Below, in pieces: positions 35,999 to 47,646 of a stretch of DNA of 64,000 nt. How positions within the stretch are numbered: position 1 is the stretch's first letter; every line of letters begins with the position of its first letter. The DNA comes from Allolobophora icterica. Lineage: Eukaryota; Annelida; Clitellata; Crassiclitellata; Lumbricidae. The notes below the pieces were generated by a model. It saw only the letters and a list, made by a program, of their open reading frames with translations. It did no database searches and was not told the DNA's origin. The stretch is from positions 40,834,078-40,898,077 of the forward strand of contig OY744614.1 of NCBI GenBank assembly GCA_963556255.1, in the 5' to 3' direction. Both the position numbers and the translations under genes were made by a program.

Positions 35999-38900
35999 TC
36001 ATCGACGAGACTGGTGCTGCAGACTCAGTCCCTTCATCCAGAATTCGAGAACTGTTCGGTCTTCCTCTTTTGCGCCGATTACGTTCAGCAGCTTAGCATC
36101 TTCCTTCAGTCGATTGCCTCCGACCTTAGTGTACTTGAACAACACTTTTGCTTTGCTACGAAACACAATGAAATCAGAATGAAAACAAAACTGTCGCCAC
36201 ATACACAAACGGCGCTTTTGTAATTTCAGTTGTTAACGCAGATTTACATAGCACCTCTATATAGCACAGTTACATAGCACCTTTATATAGCACAGTTAGA
36301 TAGCACCTTTATATAGCAACTTTATATAGCACCTTTACATAGCACCTTTATATAGTACAGTTACATAACACAGCCACATAGCACCTTTATACAGCACCTT
36401 TATACAGCACCTTTACATAGCACCTTTATATAGCACAGTTACATAGCACCTTTATATAGCACAGTTACATAGCACGTTTATACAGCACCTTTACATAGCA
36501 CCTTAATATAGCACCTTTATATAGCACCTTTACATAGCACCTCATAAAGGAAAGACTCGTCACAGGTTCTCTTGCCTACAACAATCTAAACGCATGCATG
36601 AAAATTCTCTGTAGATTGTTCTCCAGTTTCTGACGAGGAGAAATGAAAAGGCACTTGCAACACGTGGATACTTTTGGATATTTACCTAACTATAGCTTCG
36701 ATTTGCCATCGGCTGATCCCTTGTGCACTAGAAACCGAGGCAACAGAAGTTACTAATTCATACTAAAAGTAAAACACTGATTGACATGTTATTAAGCCCA
36801 CATTGGCCCCATAGCTGGCCATAGCAGACACAGGCAACATAGTTTTTATAATCCAAGTAACACTTGTGCAGATCTACAGCACGGCAGAAAGTTTGGTGAC
36901 TTGTATAGACTTGGACAACATCGGTTCAACTATGTCGCACCTTTCAAGGAGCTGATATAGACTCGGACCATAGCCTAGTCATGGCGAACATCTTAGATTT
37001 GCTGACGATATAGACATTATTGAAGAAAACATCGACGTCCCAGAAAAAACAGCAACGAGATTGACATCGGACAGCAGACCATATGGACTGATCGTAAACA
37101 CGACGAAGACAAAAACGATGGTATTCGGCAGCGAATCAATTGAACGGCAAATAACCTTAGACGGAGAAGTACTAGAAAACGTTAAAGAGTTCGTGTACCT
37201 GGGAAGCACGTTTACACATGATCTAAGTTGCAAGAGAGAAGTAACTCTGAGATTTGCCAAGGCTAAAGCTGCTCTCGCTGCTTTAGACAAGATCTGGAAA
37301 AGTAAAGAGATAGCGCTGAAGACCAAGCTGGCAGTCCTGGATACTTGTGTGTTCATGTGTTCAGTGGAGCTTTGTACGCCTGTGAGACGTGGGTGATAAC
37401 CAAGGAAATTGAAAGACGAATAATGGCTTTTGAACGAACGTGCTATCGAAAACTCCTGAGAGTCGGATGGAGACGAAAGATGACAAATGAAGAACTGTAT
37501 AGTCAAATTGGCCCAAGAGAAACTCTCTTACAAAAAGTAATTTGCAGGAAATTACAACTTTTTGGACATATATGTAGAATGAATGACTCCAGGAAACTCA
37601 AGACGCTAGTTTTTGGCATGATGGAGGGGAAGAACAAAAGAGGACGCCCTAACAGAGAATGGACAGACGATATCATGACATGGTGCAGAAACGATTCTTT
37701 ACAGCACCTGAGCCACATAGCAAGAGAAAGAAACACATGGAAGGAAGTGATAAAGAGCGCATCAAGCACCTACGGGCGATGAACCCATGGTTAATGATGA
37801 TGATGATGATAGACTTATAACGTGTACATTAAAAAGATGAATAAATCTTGTTACATTTCCGGTCACATGAATAAAAGTACTCAAACTGTGCCGGTAATTT
37901 CCAACTGAAATAAGTTTTAACCATCAAAAATATAAATATGTGTAGTAGTTTACTAACTTGAGCCATTCCTCTTTGAGGCAAGTCAAGAACGGTTCTACAA
38001 GGCAGTCCACTAAGGTCTCGCACAACAAAGTCTTTTCCATTTTCTCCAGTACAGTTGGTCCTGAAGGAAAAACAAAACCAGATTTTGAGCATAGTTTGGC
38101 TACTGAGTAACGCTATGTGTCTTAATGTAATGAATAACTGAGATTATATGCGGCATTTGACATGCATCAAAAGCAGTGCAAAGACAGTAAGGTTCTGAAG
38201 AGGAATATGTAACTAAAGGTATACATGAAGAAGAAGAGCAGTCTCTTAAGCCAGCCATGAGGGAACCATGGGTATGAAGTGTTAGCGACTTCATTTTCTA
38301 AGCTGCGGCATATGAGGGCGGGTGGCCAGTCCTCTCCCTCACCGTTTCATCTACCCACCGACAGTGTACTCATTATAGCTGAGTTGGCTAGGGGATGCAG
38401 GTGGAGCAGAAATCTTGAATCAAATTTCTGCCACGGTGGGGATTTGAACCTCCGACCTCTAAACTGATGGTCTAGCACGCTAACCAATACACTATTGAGC
38501 ATCCCCAAAAGGAACACATAATCCTTCAGGAATTGCAAAATTAGCCACAGAGTAAAAAAATTCTGGGATGGGTAGAACTCGTCAAGAACCGGCAGAGCAG
38601 GGGTGCCTTGTCAGGCAATGGCATTAAAATGTTGATTATAATGGTAATGCACTGAAAAAGATAACAGGTTTCTCTCGTGCCACCAGTTGTACAAGAGAGA
38701 CAGTGCCCCAACTCAGTGATGAAAAGGAGGTCGATGCTGTTAATTAGGCAGAGGATCTCAAACGAAACAAATATTCATAGAACAGGTAACCTTTTAAACT
38801 CGAAGGAAGCATCATCACATAACAGGCAGTTTTCTGTAACAGCAAGTTGCTTTATTGTTTTATAAGCAATCATGGTACCTTTCTGGGGCAGGGCAGTAGA

Positions 38901-41900
38901 CGTCGGTGAGTACACGTGGTAGTGATATGATGCGAGTTCATGGAGGCCACTTTCTGATTCTGCTGCTAGCATCGATCTTGTCATCTCGCTTGAGATGCAG
39001 CCACGTTCCAGTTGGTCGACCTCCGACGGTTCGCTTATCTGCAGCACGATGCTCGGTGGAAGGTCGTCTGGAAGGGGAACATCCAGCGACATTCCGACAA
39101 AGTTGCATCTCTCCCAGTCGTGGTAATTCTTTGTGTAGTAAACCACGTGGCAACAACCTTTTGGAAGAAATATCTGGAAAAAATGCATGGAATTTCTTAG
39201 CTCTGCAGCTATCGTGTTGGTGGAAATTAATCTAGCCGTAGTTTGGCAAGAAAATCTCTTCTTATAAGCTACCTTTTCTTGTTCCTACCATATTCCTCCA
39301 AGTTGTACATTCATTCATTCATTCATTAAAGAAAACTATTCATAAGTGCTCCAACCCTTGTCTCAACAAACAAGAACCCTTTTGTGAGAAACAGTTTTAC
39401 CCCGCAGCATAATAAAGAAACTTACAGACTCAATAAACACAGAACAGACGGCATTACATGTTATAAACGGCCATCAAGAAATAACTTCACACACTTTCTT
39501 CACTCTAAAACCACTCCATTTGCCATTCAAGTCCAATTAACTTCGGTATTCAAAAGCAAACTAGTCACTATTGAAACTTAATTTAAAATTCCAACATTTG
39601 TTTATGTTACGTTTCAAAATAATTATTTTACCCCTGCACCAATTGAAACTCACTTTGAGGCAGTCGATTGCAGAGTGCACAAGTTTGCGGCTTCGTGATC
39701 TAACAATCACCTGATGGCCGATGACTAAGTGGTGAACAAGCTCGTGAAATCGACTGTAGCCGAGAACCTGAAATTTTAAAATAACAGTGAACATAGAACA
39801 AGAAGAAAAGTTTCTGAAACTCAAGATTTTGTGGGATGTTACAACGAGTAGTTTGCAACTTGTTTTCCAACTAGTTTTGCAAATTTGAAACTTACAACAT
39901 GTGCAAACGTGTTAACTACAGTGCTATGTACTGACAGGAACATGCTATCAATAACATGTTCCTATCAGTACATAACTGGCTAATTTTAAGTTTATTGAAT
40001 CAACAAATCAACAAGCAAGCAACAAGAACATAACAGTACATAACTGAAATCAGCATTACATAGCGTCAACAAAGTAAACAGATTATATAGGTAGTCTTAG
40101 TAATTGTTTAGGGGTACATAGTGCATTACTAGAGCCTGATATTGCAGAGAAGTTCCTGTGCAGAACATTGGGCAAGGCAGTAAATAAATTATTACGACAT
40201 GATTAAAGTGGCATCACAAAAATTTACAACCTACATTAAAAATAAATTTAACAAGAAATAATTATTAATCTGCAACCGTTGCATATTAAAAATAAATCTA
40301 ATAAGAAATAAACATACTAAATCTGCCGCCTTTCTATATTAACACAAATTTCATACAAAATAATTATAACAAATTTGTAACCTTTTAAACAATTATTACT
40401 CTTTCTAGCTTAAAAACTCCCTAATGCACATATGATGATAAAAAATCTTCAAGTAAAAACCTTGAGCAAATTGCGTGGATGCGTAAAAGTGGTGGAAGGT
40501 TTGTCCATTTCCTCGCTGTCACTGTGTGGTGCTGACGATGGACATTCCTTGCGGACGTCGTCACGAAAAAACAGCTTCACAAAACCCTCTTCCGTTTCTG
40601 TTGGCACATACGAAAACCAACAGGAAAACATTACTCAGATGGCAGAAACAGTACCAGTCAGACCTGGGATAAATAATTAAATACAACACATGTCATAATT
40701 GTATGCAGAGACATGTGGAAATTATTAATAAGGTAGATATAACTTATCACAAAGATTCCAATCATGGAAGGAAATCTCTTAAATGGTTGGACAGATTCAT
40801 TTAATTAATTAGTGAAAACTATAGCTATGTGGAAATACAAGAACCAGTATAGCAATACATAAAATATTTAGAGCGATGTAAGTGACACAAGATAGCTTCT
40901 AATCTTCAATGTATGTATATGTACATATGTACGTATGGATGTATTTGTGCAAGTATGTATGTATGTATGTTCATTTGAATGTATGTATGCATGGTATCTA
41001 TGTATGGTATGTAAGTATGTACATATGCAAGTATGTATGTCTGTATGGACGTATGTATGTATTATATGTATGTTTGTCTGTATGTATGTATGTATGTGGA
41101 AACTTACCACAGTACCTTTCAAGTACTTCACAAAACTGCAGCCTGTGCCAATCTATATGATGTTAAATGTCAGTAAGATAGAAACATCATTACCAAACAA
41201 CACTAATGCACAGAAAACTAAAAGAGTCACCAACGGTGATAAACCAGAATAACAAAAGAACCTCTAGAACAAACCTTCTTGCTTTTCCATGTCAACCGCT
41301 GTTTCCTCTGTCGGTGGTCCCTCCACCATACGTTCTATCAGCCGGTTGCTACCTGCCTTGAGAAGCCACGTGAATGACTTATGCAGCCACTCGAATACGT
41401 GTTTATCACCTGTCAAGTCTTTCAGCGATCTGGACGGTTTGGCACTAGATCGGACCAGCCGAAGATGCCTCTGATTTGCTAAATGGGCCGGGGGCGGCTT
41501 CTGTTCCCGTGTGGGGTATCGAAGAGATTCCTTGCTGTAAACCGCATCTGCCTCGGCCTTCAGATGGTCAATAATGTGACGAATGTGTTTTGTAAGAAAT
41601 GGCCACGAGTTCAGCAGAAAGATTTTGTCCGTCATAACGACAATGATGCTGTAGTTTCGCTGAAAGCCACGCGAGTAGTTATTGTCCTTGAGGAAGAAAT
41701 TCTGACTTAAGACGTGAATGCCTTGGTCATCACCGAAAAAGATCGGACAATCACGTCCGGTGCACACCTTAAAAAACAAACAATACAATACAGAAAGAAT
41801 AAAAGCATTTCTGATAAACTCAATATGTGCTAATTATTTGTAAAAATCGGTCAAAATAATGGACTCTTCCAATCACGCAACCTACTTTCTAAATTTAAAT

Positions 41901-43705
41901 GGCGGAAAAAAGCAGGCGTTTGGAAAATCTGGCTACTATATTCTGAAAGTGTTATGCTCAAGATTTATCTGAACTGCGCTCAGTTATAGGAAATGAGCGT
42001 TTTTACTGAGCAGAACAACTTCTTATCAATAGCTGCTATTTCTTTGATTACTGCACATGTTTGAATGTATGTAAGTGTAGGTTTTGATACAGATTACAAG
42101 TATGTACGGGGCGACTCAGTCAGAAGCGGTGATCTTGTTTGAAAGGTGACGGGACACTTTGAAATGATCTGGTCCAAACAGAGTCTTGAACTGATCTGGT
42201 CAAAAAGAGGTCAATAATTTTTCACACTTATGTGCAAAAACAATTTTTTGACCTTTTTTGGTGTCTCTCCATTTATGGATGACTCATACCTTGAAGATAT
42301 ATCATACAAAACGTATTACATAGGTTAACATCTAGTTCACCAATGTATGTATAACACTTTAACAACGAAAGTGTACTAGAAGCGACTGGGAACCACTGCA
42401 GCTCCTCGTTAACGTGCTAAGTGCTTTCCACTAAAGAAACCTTAATCTGTTGCATAATGGACAATCAAAACAACAAGTAATGAAACCCAATTCTGTAACA
42501 AAGTCACATGACTATTCCTGACCTCGCCGCTGAGGCTGCGCACACAGGCCTGGCGAATGATGCCGTAGACTTCGGGCTGATGCGGGTATTGGCTGCTGAT
42601 GTAGCTGACCTGTGACTCTTCGTCATGGCTGATGAAACCTGAGTGGCCAGTTTCAAATGACCTACAAGCCTTTGAACATCAACAAACAATCCAATTTCAT
42701 GGCTTGTCATAATCATGCATTGTTATGCACCACCTTACGTATTCACAACATCTCGCTTGCTCAAGACGTTTCTGTTTCCACGGGGATGCGTAGTCTATAC
42801 TGCGAGAGGTGCCTTATAAATTCCTAGATACAATACAATACGATACGATCTAATGCAATGTAATGCTCACATATGTACTGCAATGTAATTGTTTGATAAC
42901 AACTACAGCATGTTCCAGGAACAAACAATGTTAGTTTTCATTACCAACAACAAGTTCAGCTGAAAGCACATGATGCTTTAATAGCTGGAAAAGTACCAAT
43001 ATTGTGCTCTTGCACTCATGTAGAACACAAGCAACAAAGTGCCATCTCCAGTTACGAGTTTAAATCGTGTTCAGAGTTCCTTGTCCATATTAGACTTGTA
43101 AGGATCTTCAGTGCCATTGAGAGGTTCCTAGAACAGACTCTACATAAGTATCTGGCTGTATATACACACAAAAATATACACACATGCATCCATCAAACTA
43201 TCATAACAGCACTGCAATGCACAATAAGTAAGTATGCTGCTAATTTACATGGCACCTTTCGTGAACCTCACAAGGCGTTACCATAGTTATCTAGCAGATC
43301 CAAAAGGTTCAATTTTATGTGGATTAAAATTTTCCTGAGCTGTAACTCCTGGTTAAGGCAAGAGAAAACAGTCAATTATTACTTAAACCATGATTAAATA
43401 ACTTCAAATGAACAAATGAGCTAATCAAATATTTTATCGATGAAACAGTGTCACACCTCACAAAGTGCAGGAATTTTTGGCTTATCTACAGCTGGACTGG
43501 CTGGGGCAGAAGCCGAGTCTGTGGTGTTTGAAGAGGTGTAGTCCATCGAGCAGTACCAGCTGCTTGGACCCGAGTCGGGGCCATCCCGCGACTCCGTGTC
43601 GCTGCTCTCTGTGTCATGTTCCTTCTCAGCGAACGCCCGGGTGCAGAACAGAACCGCTGGACCATGAATCTCACAGAAGTGACACAGCGCTACGACTGCA
43701 TTCAT
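35999..43705 (-). CDS. FLCN: Folliculin (FLCN), complete 8-exon coding model
   Basis: Homologue of folliculin, the Longin/DENN-domain GAP for RagC/D that signals amino-acid status to mTORC1 and TFE3 at the lysosome. Exons in transcript order: 43455-43705, 42523-42661, 41275-41767, 40461-40597, 39654-39767, 38879-39173, 37958-38060, 35999-36155. Phases agree and the sum is 1,689 nt (562 aa; human 579). Exon 1 starts [20 protein letters not shown]. Exon 2 has [10 protein letters not shown] and [13 protein letters not shown]. Exon 3 has [24 protein letters not shown] and HIRHIID, whose arginine likely corresponds to the catalytic arginine finger. Exons 5-8 are the C-terminal DENN region, ending [17 protein letters not shown] and FWMKGLS. 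The exon 1 donor (GAGGT|GTGACA) is weak and was chosen because it keeps phase. Confidence 0.93.
36238..36545. repeat. Minisatellite of TATATAGCACCTT units
   Basis: About 25 degenerate repeats of TTTATATAGCACC/TTACATAGCACC, 11-13 bp each, in the last FLCN intron. The unit resembles the TTTATATAGCGCC motif of dispersed repeats elsewhere in the window. Confidence 0.9.
36985..37782 (+). pseudogene. Non-LTR retrotransposon reverse transcriptase fragment
   Basis: Starting near 36995 the frame reads [14 protein letters not shown], the catalytic FADD box. Then come [82 protein letters not shown] and [12 protein letters not shown]. This is the classic C-terminal half of a LINE ORF2. Two frames (37061-37396, 37345-37782) show a frameshift around 37345-37396. 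It is inserted antisense in FLCN intron 7. Confidence 0.85.
38227..38506 (-). repeat. tRNA-derived SINE, copy F
   Basis: Full head with a B-box-like GGTTCAAATCC on the minus strand, body as in copy A and a short AAG tail at 38227-38240. It lies in the FLCN intron between exons 6 and 7. Confidence 0.7.
39925..39974. repeat. Imperfect 20-bp hairpin
   Basis: TATGTACTGACAGGAACATG (39925-39944) pairs with 39955-39974 with one mismatch, leaving a 10-nt loop. It is too short for a standard animal pre-miRNA and may be a tiny inverted-repeat element in an FLCN intron. Confidence 0.6.
40905..41100. repeat. Degenerate (GTAT)n microsatellite
   Basis: ATGTATGT-type repeats in the FLCN intron between exons 3 and 4, giving Tyr/Met- and His/Thr-rich ORFs on both strands. 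These are not genes. Confidence 0.9.
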
Positions 43706-45000
43706 ACCTTTAAAAAAGTACAGTAATTGTAAACTTGAGAATTCTACAGCACCTAAAAGAAGTGCAATCGCAGGGTTCAGCTTTTTAAAGGCGAGAATCA
43801 GCTTACTTAAAACGTGAACTTGTTAACGTGAAGTTATTGGGGGACACGTGTTAGGACAGAAGCGCGTAAACCATGCCACGGATAACAAGGGACAATGTCT
43901 AGAAAGTCAATATTTAGTTGTATGCTGCAGTTCTTGCATGGCGTGTCAACCCATATGGTATGTTAAGTTAATAGCTTTGGGGGATATAATGGTGCTTAGG
44001 GGACATAATGGTGCTTTGGGGAGGGGGGGCTACCATCATCCTGTAAACATCGATGACATTACACAGATACCTTAGCACCACACTTTGGCAGCCTTATCTT
44101 GGAAGATCTTATACCATCCAGTACTTGGTAGTAGAACAATCACTAAACAGTTTAACAAATTAATTAAGCCTATTATTTGGTACAGCATCAGCTGTGTATT
44201 AAATTGCAATATGAACGCTGTGCTGGCCCTACTTTCAGTGACAATGAAATTTGTCCATTGCCAGCTTGGTCTAAGAAACTAAATAGCGCTTCCCTTATGT
44301 TCCACTATGGCATATGAAGACTTTACCGAAACTGGCCCAAAAACGAAGCACTAATAAGAGAGTTGATTTGATTAAGTGATGGCCACTAATTAAGCTGTTC
44401 TAAACTGACGGGACAAGAATACTAGATCACAGAATTATGACTGAGTCAAATGTACAAGATCGCCGTAGGGTGTGAAATAATCAACATTCTTGTGATCGTT
44501 CATGCTTCTGAAAATCCAAGTAAACAGATTTGAAACAACAGATCAAACCTTTCTTTAAAACCGTATAATTATCACAACGAAAGACGACGATCTAGCGATT
44601 AAGAGGATCGTGTGCTGAATGCTTGACAATGAAACACTTAAATGGAATTTAACGTATCGAAACTCGTAACTCTCGACTACCAATGTTTTGATGAGCGTTA
44701 GCGCGCACGTGATAAGCAATCACATCACGACAGAAGGCCATTAGACAGAGAGAGACAAGCAGGGAGAGACAGCGAGAGAGACAGGGAGACAAAGATACAA
44801 ACAGACGGAGACAGAAGAATCGAAAGGCGTCAGTAGGAGGGCCTAATATACGTCGACCTTCACCTTGCCATAAACAAGAAAATAAGTAAGTACGCGAAGA
44901 TAATTCAATGTTGCGATAAAATTGTACAAGCTTATACTATCACAGGCCTATATAATTATTATACTTATAATATTATAGGCCTACTATTGTCCTGGACTTT
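43706..45000. other. FLCN upstream region
   Basis: No gene is supported. It should include the FLCN 5' UTR and promoter; no TATA box in a convincing position was found. A GAGACAGAGAG-rich stretch lies at about 44740-44820. Confidence 0.35.
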
Positions 45001-45109
45001 CTGAAAGCGAATGAATTTGATTTCGAATTGATTTTTGAGATGGGCGAGAACCTGATTCAAGCTAACGTGATGTACAGTCACCGATGGAGTGGGGCAATAT
45101 TTTTCATTA

Positions 45110-45300
45110 TAAAGCATTTATCAAGCGCCACTCTTTTCTGACCAGGCATCAGTCGATGGCGCGGAGCTATTGTGAGTGAAGGATTTGCTCGAGGTCCCTA
45201 GACGGTAACCGTCTCAGGGAGGCGCGAACCTGTAGGCTACTTACCGCATTACAATTAAGGCCAGCGCTCTAATTAACCATTCGGCTACCGTGTCCGCAAA
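45110..45300 (-). repeat. tRNA-like SINE
   Basis: The minus strand reads CACGGTAGCCGAATGGTTAATTAGAGCG, A-box-like, followed by GGTTCGCGCCTCCC, B-box-like, then a body ending ...CGCTTGATAAATGC. A related but decayed copy lies at 29385-29530 in a POLDIP3 intron. Confidence 0.5.
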
Positions 45301-46035
45301 CAGTTGACCAAGCGCACACTGATGACACGTGACTGTGATGCTGACTAGTAAAGGAAATATTGACGGATATTGATAAGCTGATCTGTGAGGTCATCGAGGA
45401 AAGGGATAAAATTTTTATTAAAAATTCCTGGGAACAAGAAGTAACCATCTAGGAGTTGCACTCATTTTGACTAATGGCAATTCGAGTACGTAAATAAGTA
45501 AGCAAGTTAGTAAATAAATACTGTACAATTTTTATCGTTGGCTTTATATAGAATTCGAATGCAAGGAATTAGGCCTACGTTGTTGGAGTACAGAAGGCAC
45601 TCATATAGGCCTAGGGGGTCAACCATATTTCCCGAAAGGGGTGAAAATGCAAAATTCCCCAAAACAATTTTATGACAGTTGACTATATGACAGCTAGGGC
45701 TTTGCACTCCGGGCTAGAACTACACTTATCAGGTCTACGGCAAACATCAAAGGATGTAATGAACACACGAACACTTAGAGAGAAAAGCCGCCAGCGTGCT
45801 AGTTCTCAAATGTTCCTTCCTTCTGGAGAAACTTTCCTGTTGTGTCTCGTTACTCAATGCTCCCCAGCGTTTTGAGAGACTGGACACATTAATACAGGAT
45901 AAAGTTTCTAAATGTTCAGTCTGGAAGTTGGATTTAGTAAGAAACAACCTGATCGTATTTCCCTAAGCCAATTTTTTAATGATCAACGAGCTGTATTGTA
46001 TTTTAAAAAATTAGATTCTCAGCAACTGTCCGGTA

Positions 46036-46463
46036 AGGGGTCATCCACATATTACGTACACACTGAGGGGGTCGGATTTAGGCGATTTTGCGTACGGGGG
46101 TGGGGGTCAAACTGTGTACGTGCGCAAAATAAATTTCTAATTATGACATCCACATTAGCCTATTTATAACTCTGTATTGTCCTATAGTCGTCCGATGGCA
46201 TTTTATTACATTATATAAAAGCCATGCGCAGTTATTCTGTGCTGTGAACGAGACACCTATAATTTGTCTATATTGGCCCTCACTCATCCTTCAATAATCT
46301 GGCCTAAAGTGCAGACAGCCTGGGGCTGTCGAGACACTTTCTGCAGCTGGTCTACCGGGGGGGGGGGGGGCGGGGGCGGGGAGTGCGTCAAGCGTACGTA
46401 CGCAGGGGGTGTGGAATTAAGTACGCTTGCGAACAGGGGTCCAATTTATATGGATGGCCCCTA
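46036..46463. mobile_element. Candidate non-autonomous DNA element (TAAGGGGTCATCC termini)
   Basis: TAAGGGGTCATCCACATA at the left end is an imperfect inverted match of TATATGGATGGCCCCTAA at the right. The interior has GTACG-containing internal inverted motifs and a G-rich run at about 46359-46370. There is no coding capacity. Confidence 0.6.
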
Positions 46464-47646
46464 AAGTTCCACCCATTGGTCTCAAGTTCATTCAAGCAAA
46501 TAAATACAAAAGTATGGAGAGTTTGACAAGTATCCCTGGCATTTATCCTGTTTGCTTGTAATTGTAATTAGTAACTTCTGTTGCGCCATGTGTCTAATGC
46601 TCAAAGGCATCAACCAATGGCACACCAAAACCCAGCCGTAATCAGGTCAATATCCAGAAGATCAGTCCGTAAGACTTGTGTTCTCTACTAACGTATTAAA
46701 GAACTTTGTTAATGACACATAGCATATGCATGATTATAGAAATATGTGTACAATGAAACAGTGAAAGGCTTACAAGAATAAATTCAGTGCTTTTTTTGTA
46801 TATAAAATGCAAGAATATGCACAACGTAATATGTGCGACTGTAATGAAAGATTTCATAACACTTCCATGTATTAGTACAACACTCACAACCTCCTAGCAT
46901 GGTGTTTTATAAGGTTTGATGTTTGTCATTCTAAGGTTTGATGTTTGTTATTAAACAGTATACAGTATTTGGCATTTACAGTAATTATCTAATTTGGCCA
47001 ACGTTAGCTACATATTTACAGAATAAATTTGTTTATGGCAGCCATACAAAAATAAATAAAACACTAGCCACCAAGAAAAACCAACTTAAAAGCATTAGTA
47101 AGTAATCATCTAGTTCCAGCACCAAAATGTATAATTCTACATCAATTAGTTTCCCATGGTTGGTGCCAAGTGACAACCTAGCTTTCATCACACTGTAGAA
47201 AGAAATAAAATTAACTTCAGTGTTATGCCATTTACAGCTTTTTCCAAAACTGTTTACGAAACGCCACGAGTCCTACAATCAGCACTGACAGGAACTTGGC
47301 AGAAAGTTATTATCATCATTATTGAAATCATGCAGTCAGTGGTTGAAAGCCGACACCCATTCACAAGCTACCATGTAAAGTCATCCACTTTATTCTGCAC
47401 TAATGCGCAGTGATTCAGCTCTCGAGTTAGTGACTCGAAATGCAAATAAACTTTCCCATATTTTGCCTCGAATCAATGGATCTACCATTAGTTAGGACCA
47501 AACTGTTGCTATGACGCAATGGCAACAATAATGCCACAACTTGATTAGCGTCCTACTACAGACAAAATCGTTCCATAAATGAGACAAAGACAGTATCAAC
47601 TCCCGTCGTCTGTACATAGAAAGCGGAACTGGAACGTGCAGCTCTG
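46464..47646. other. Interval downstream of MIC10
   Basis: No gene is supported. The part closest to 47647 probably includes the MIC10 3' UTR. Confidence 0.35.

Noticed and set aside
35710..36096. Poly-His ORF
   Set aside because: Arises from (CAT)n repeats just beyond the FLCN stop.
39925..39974. microRNA precursor
   Set aside because: The stem is only 20 bp with a 10-nt loop, shorter than animal pre-miRNAs.
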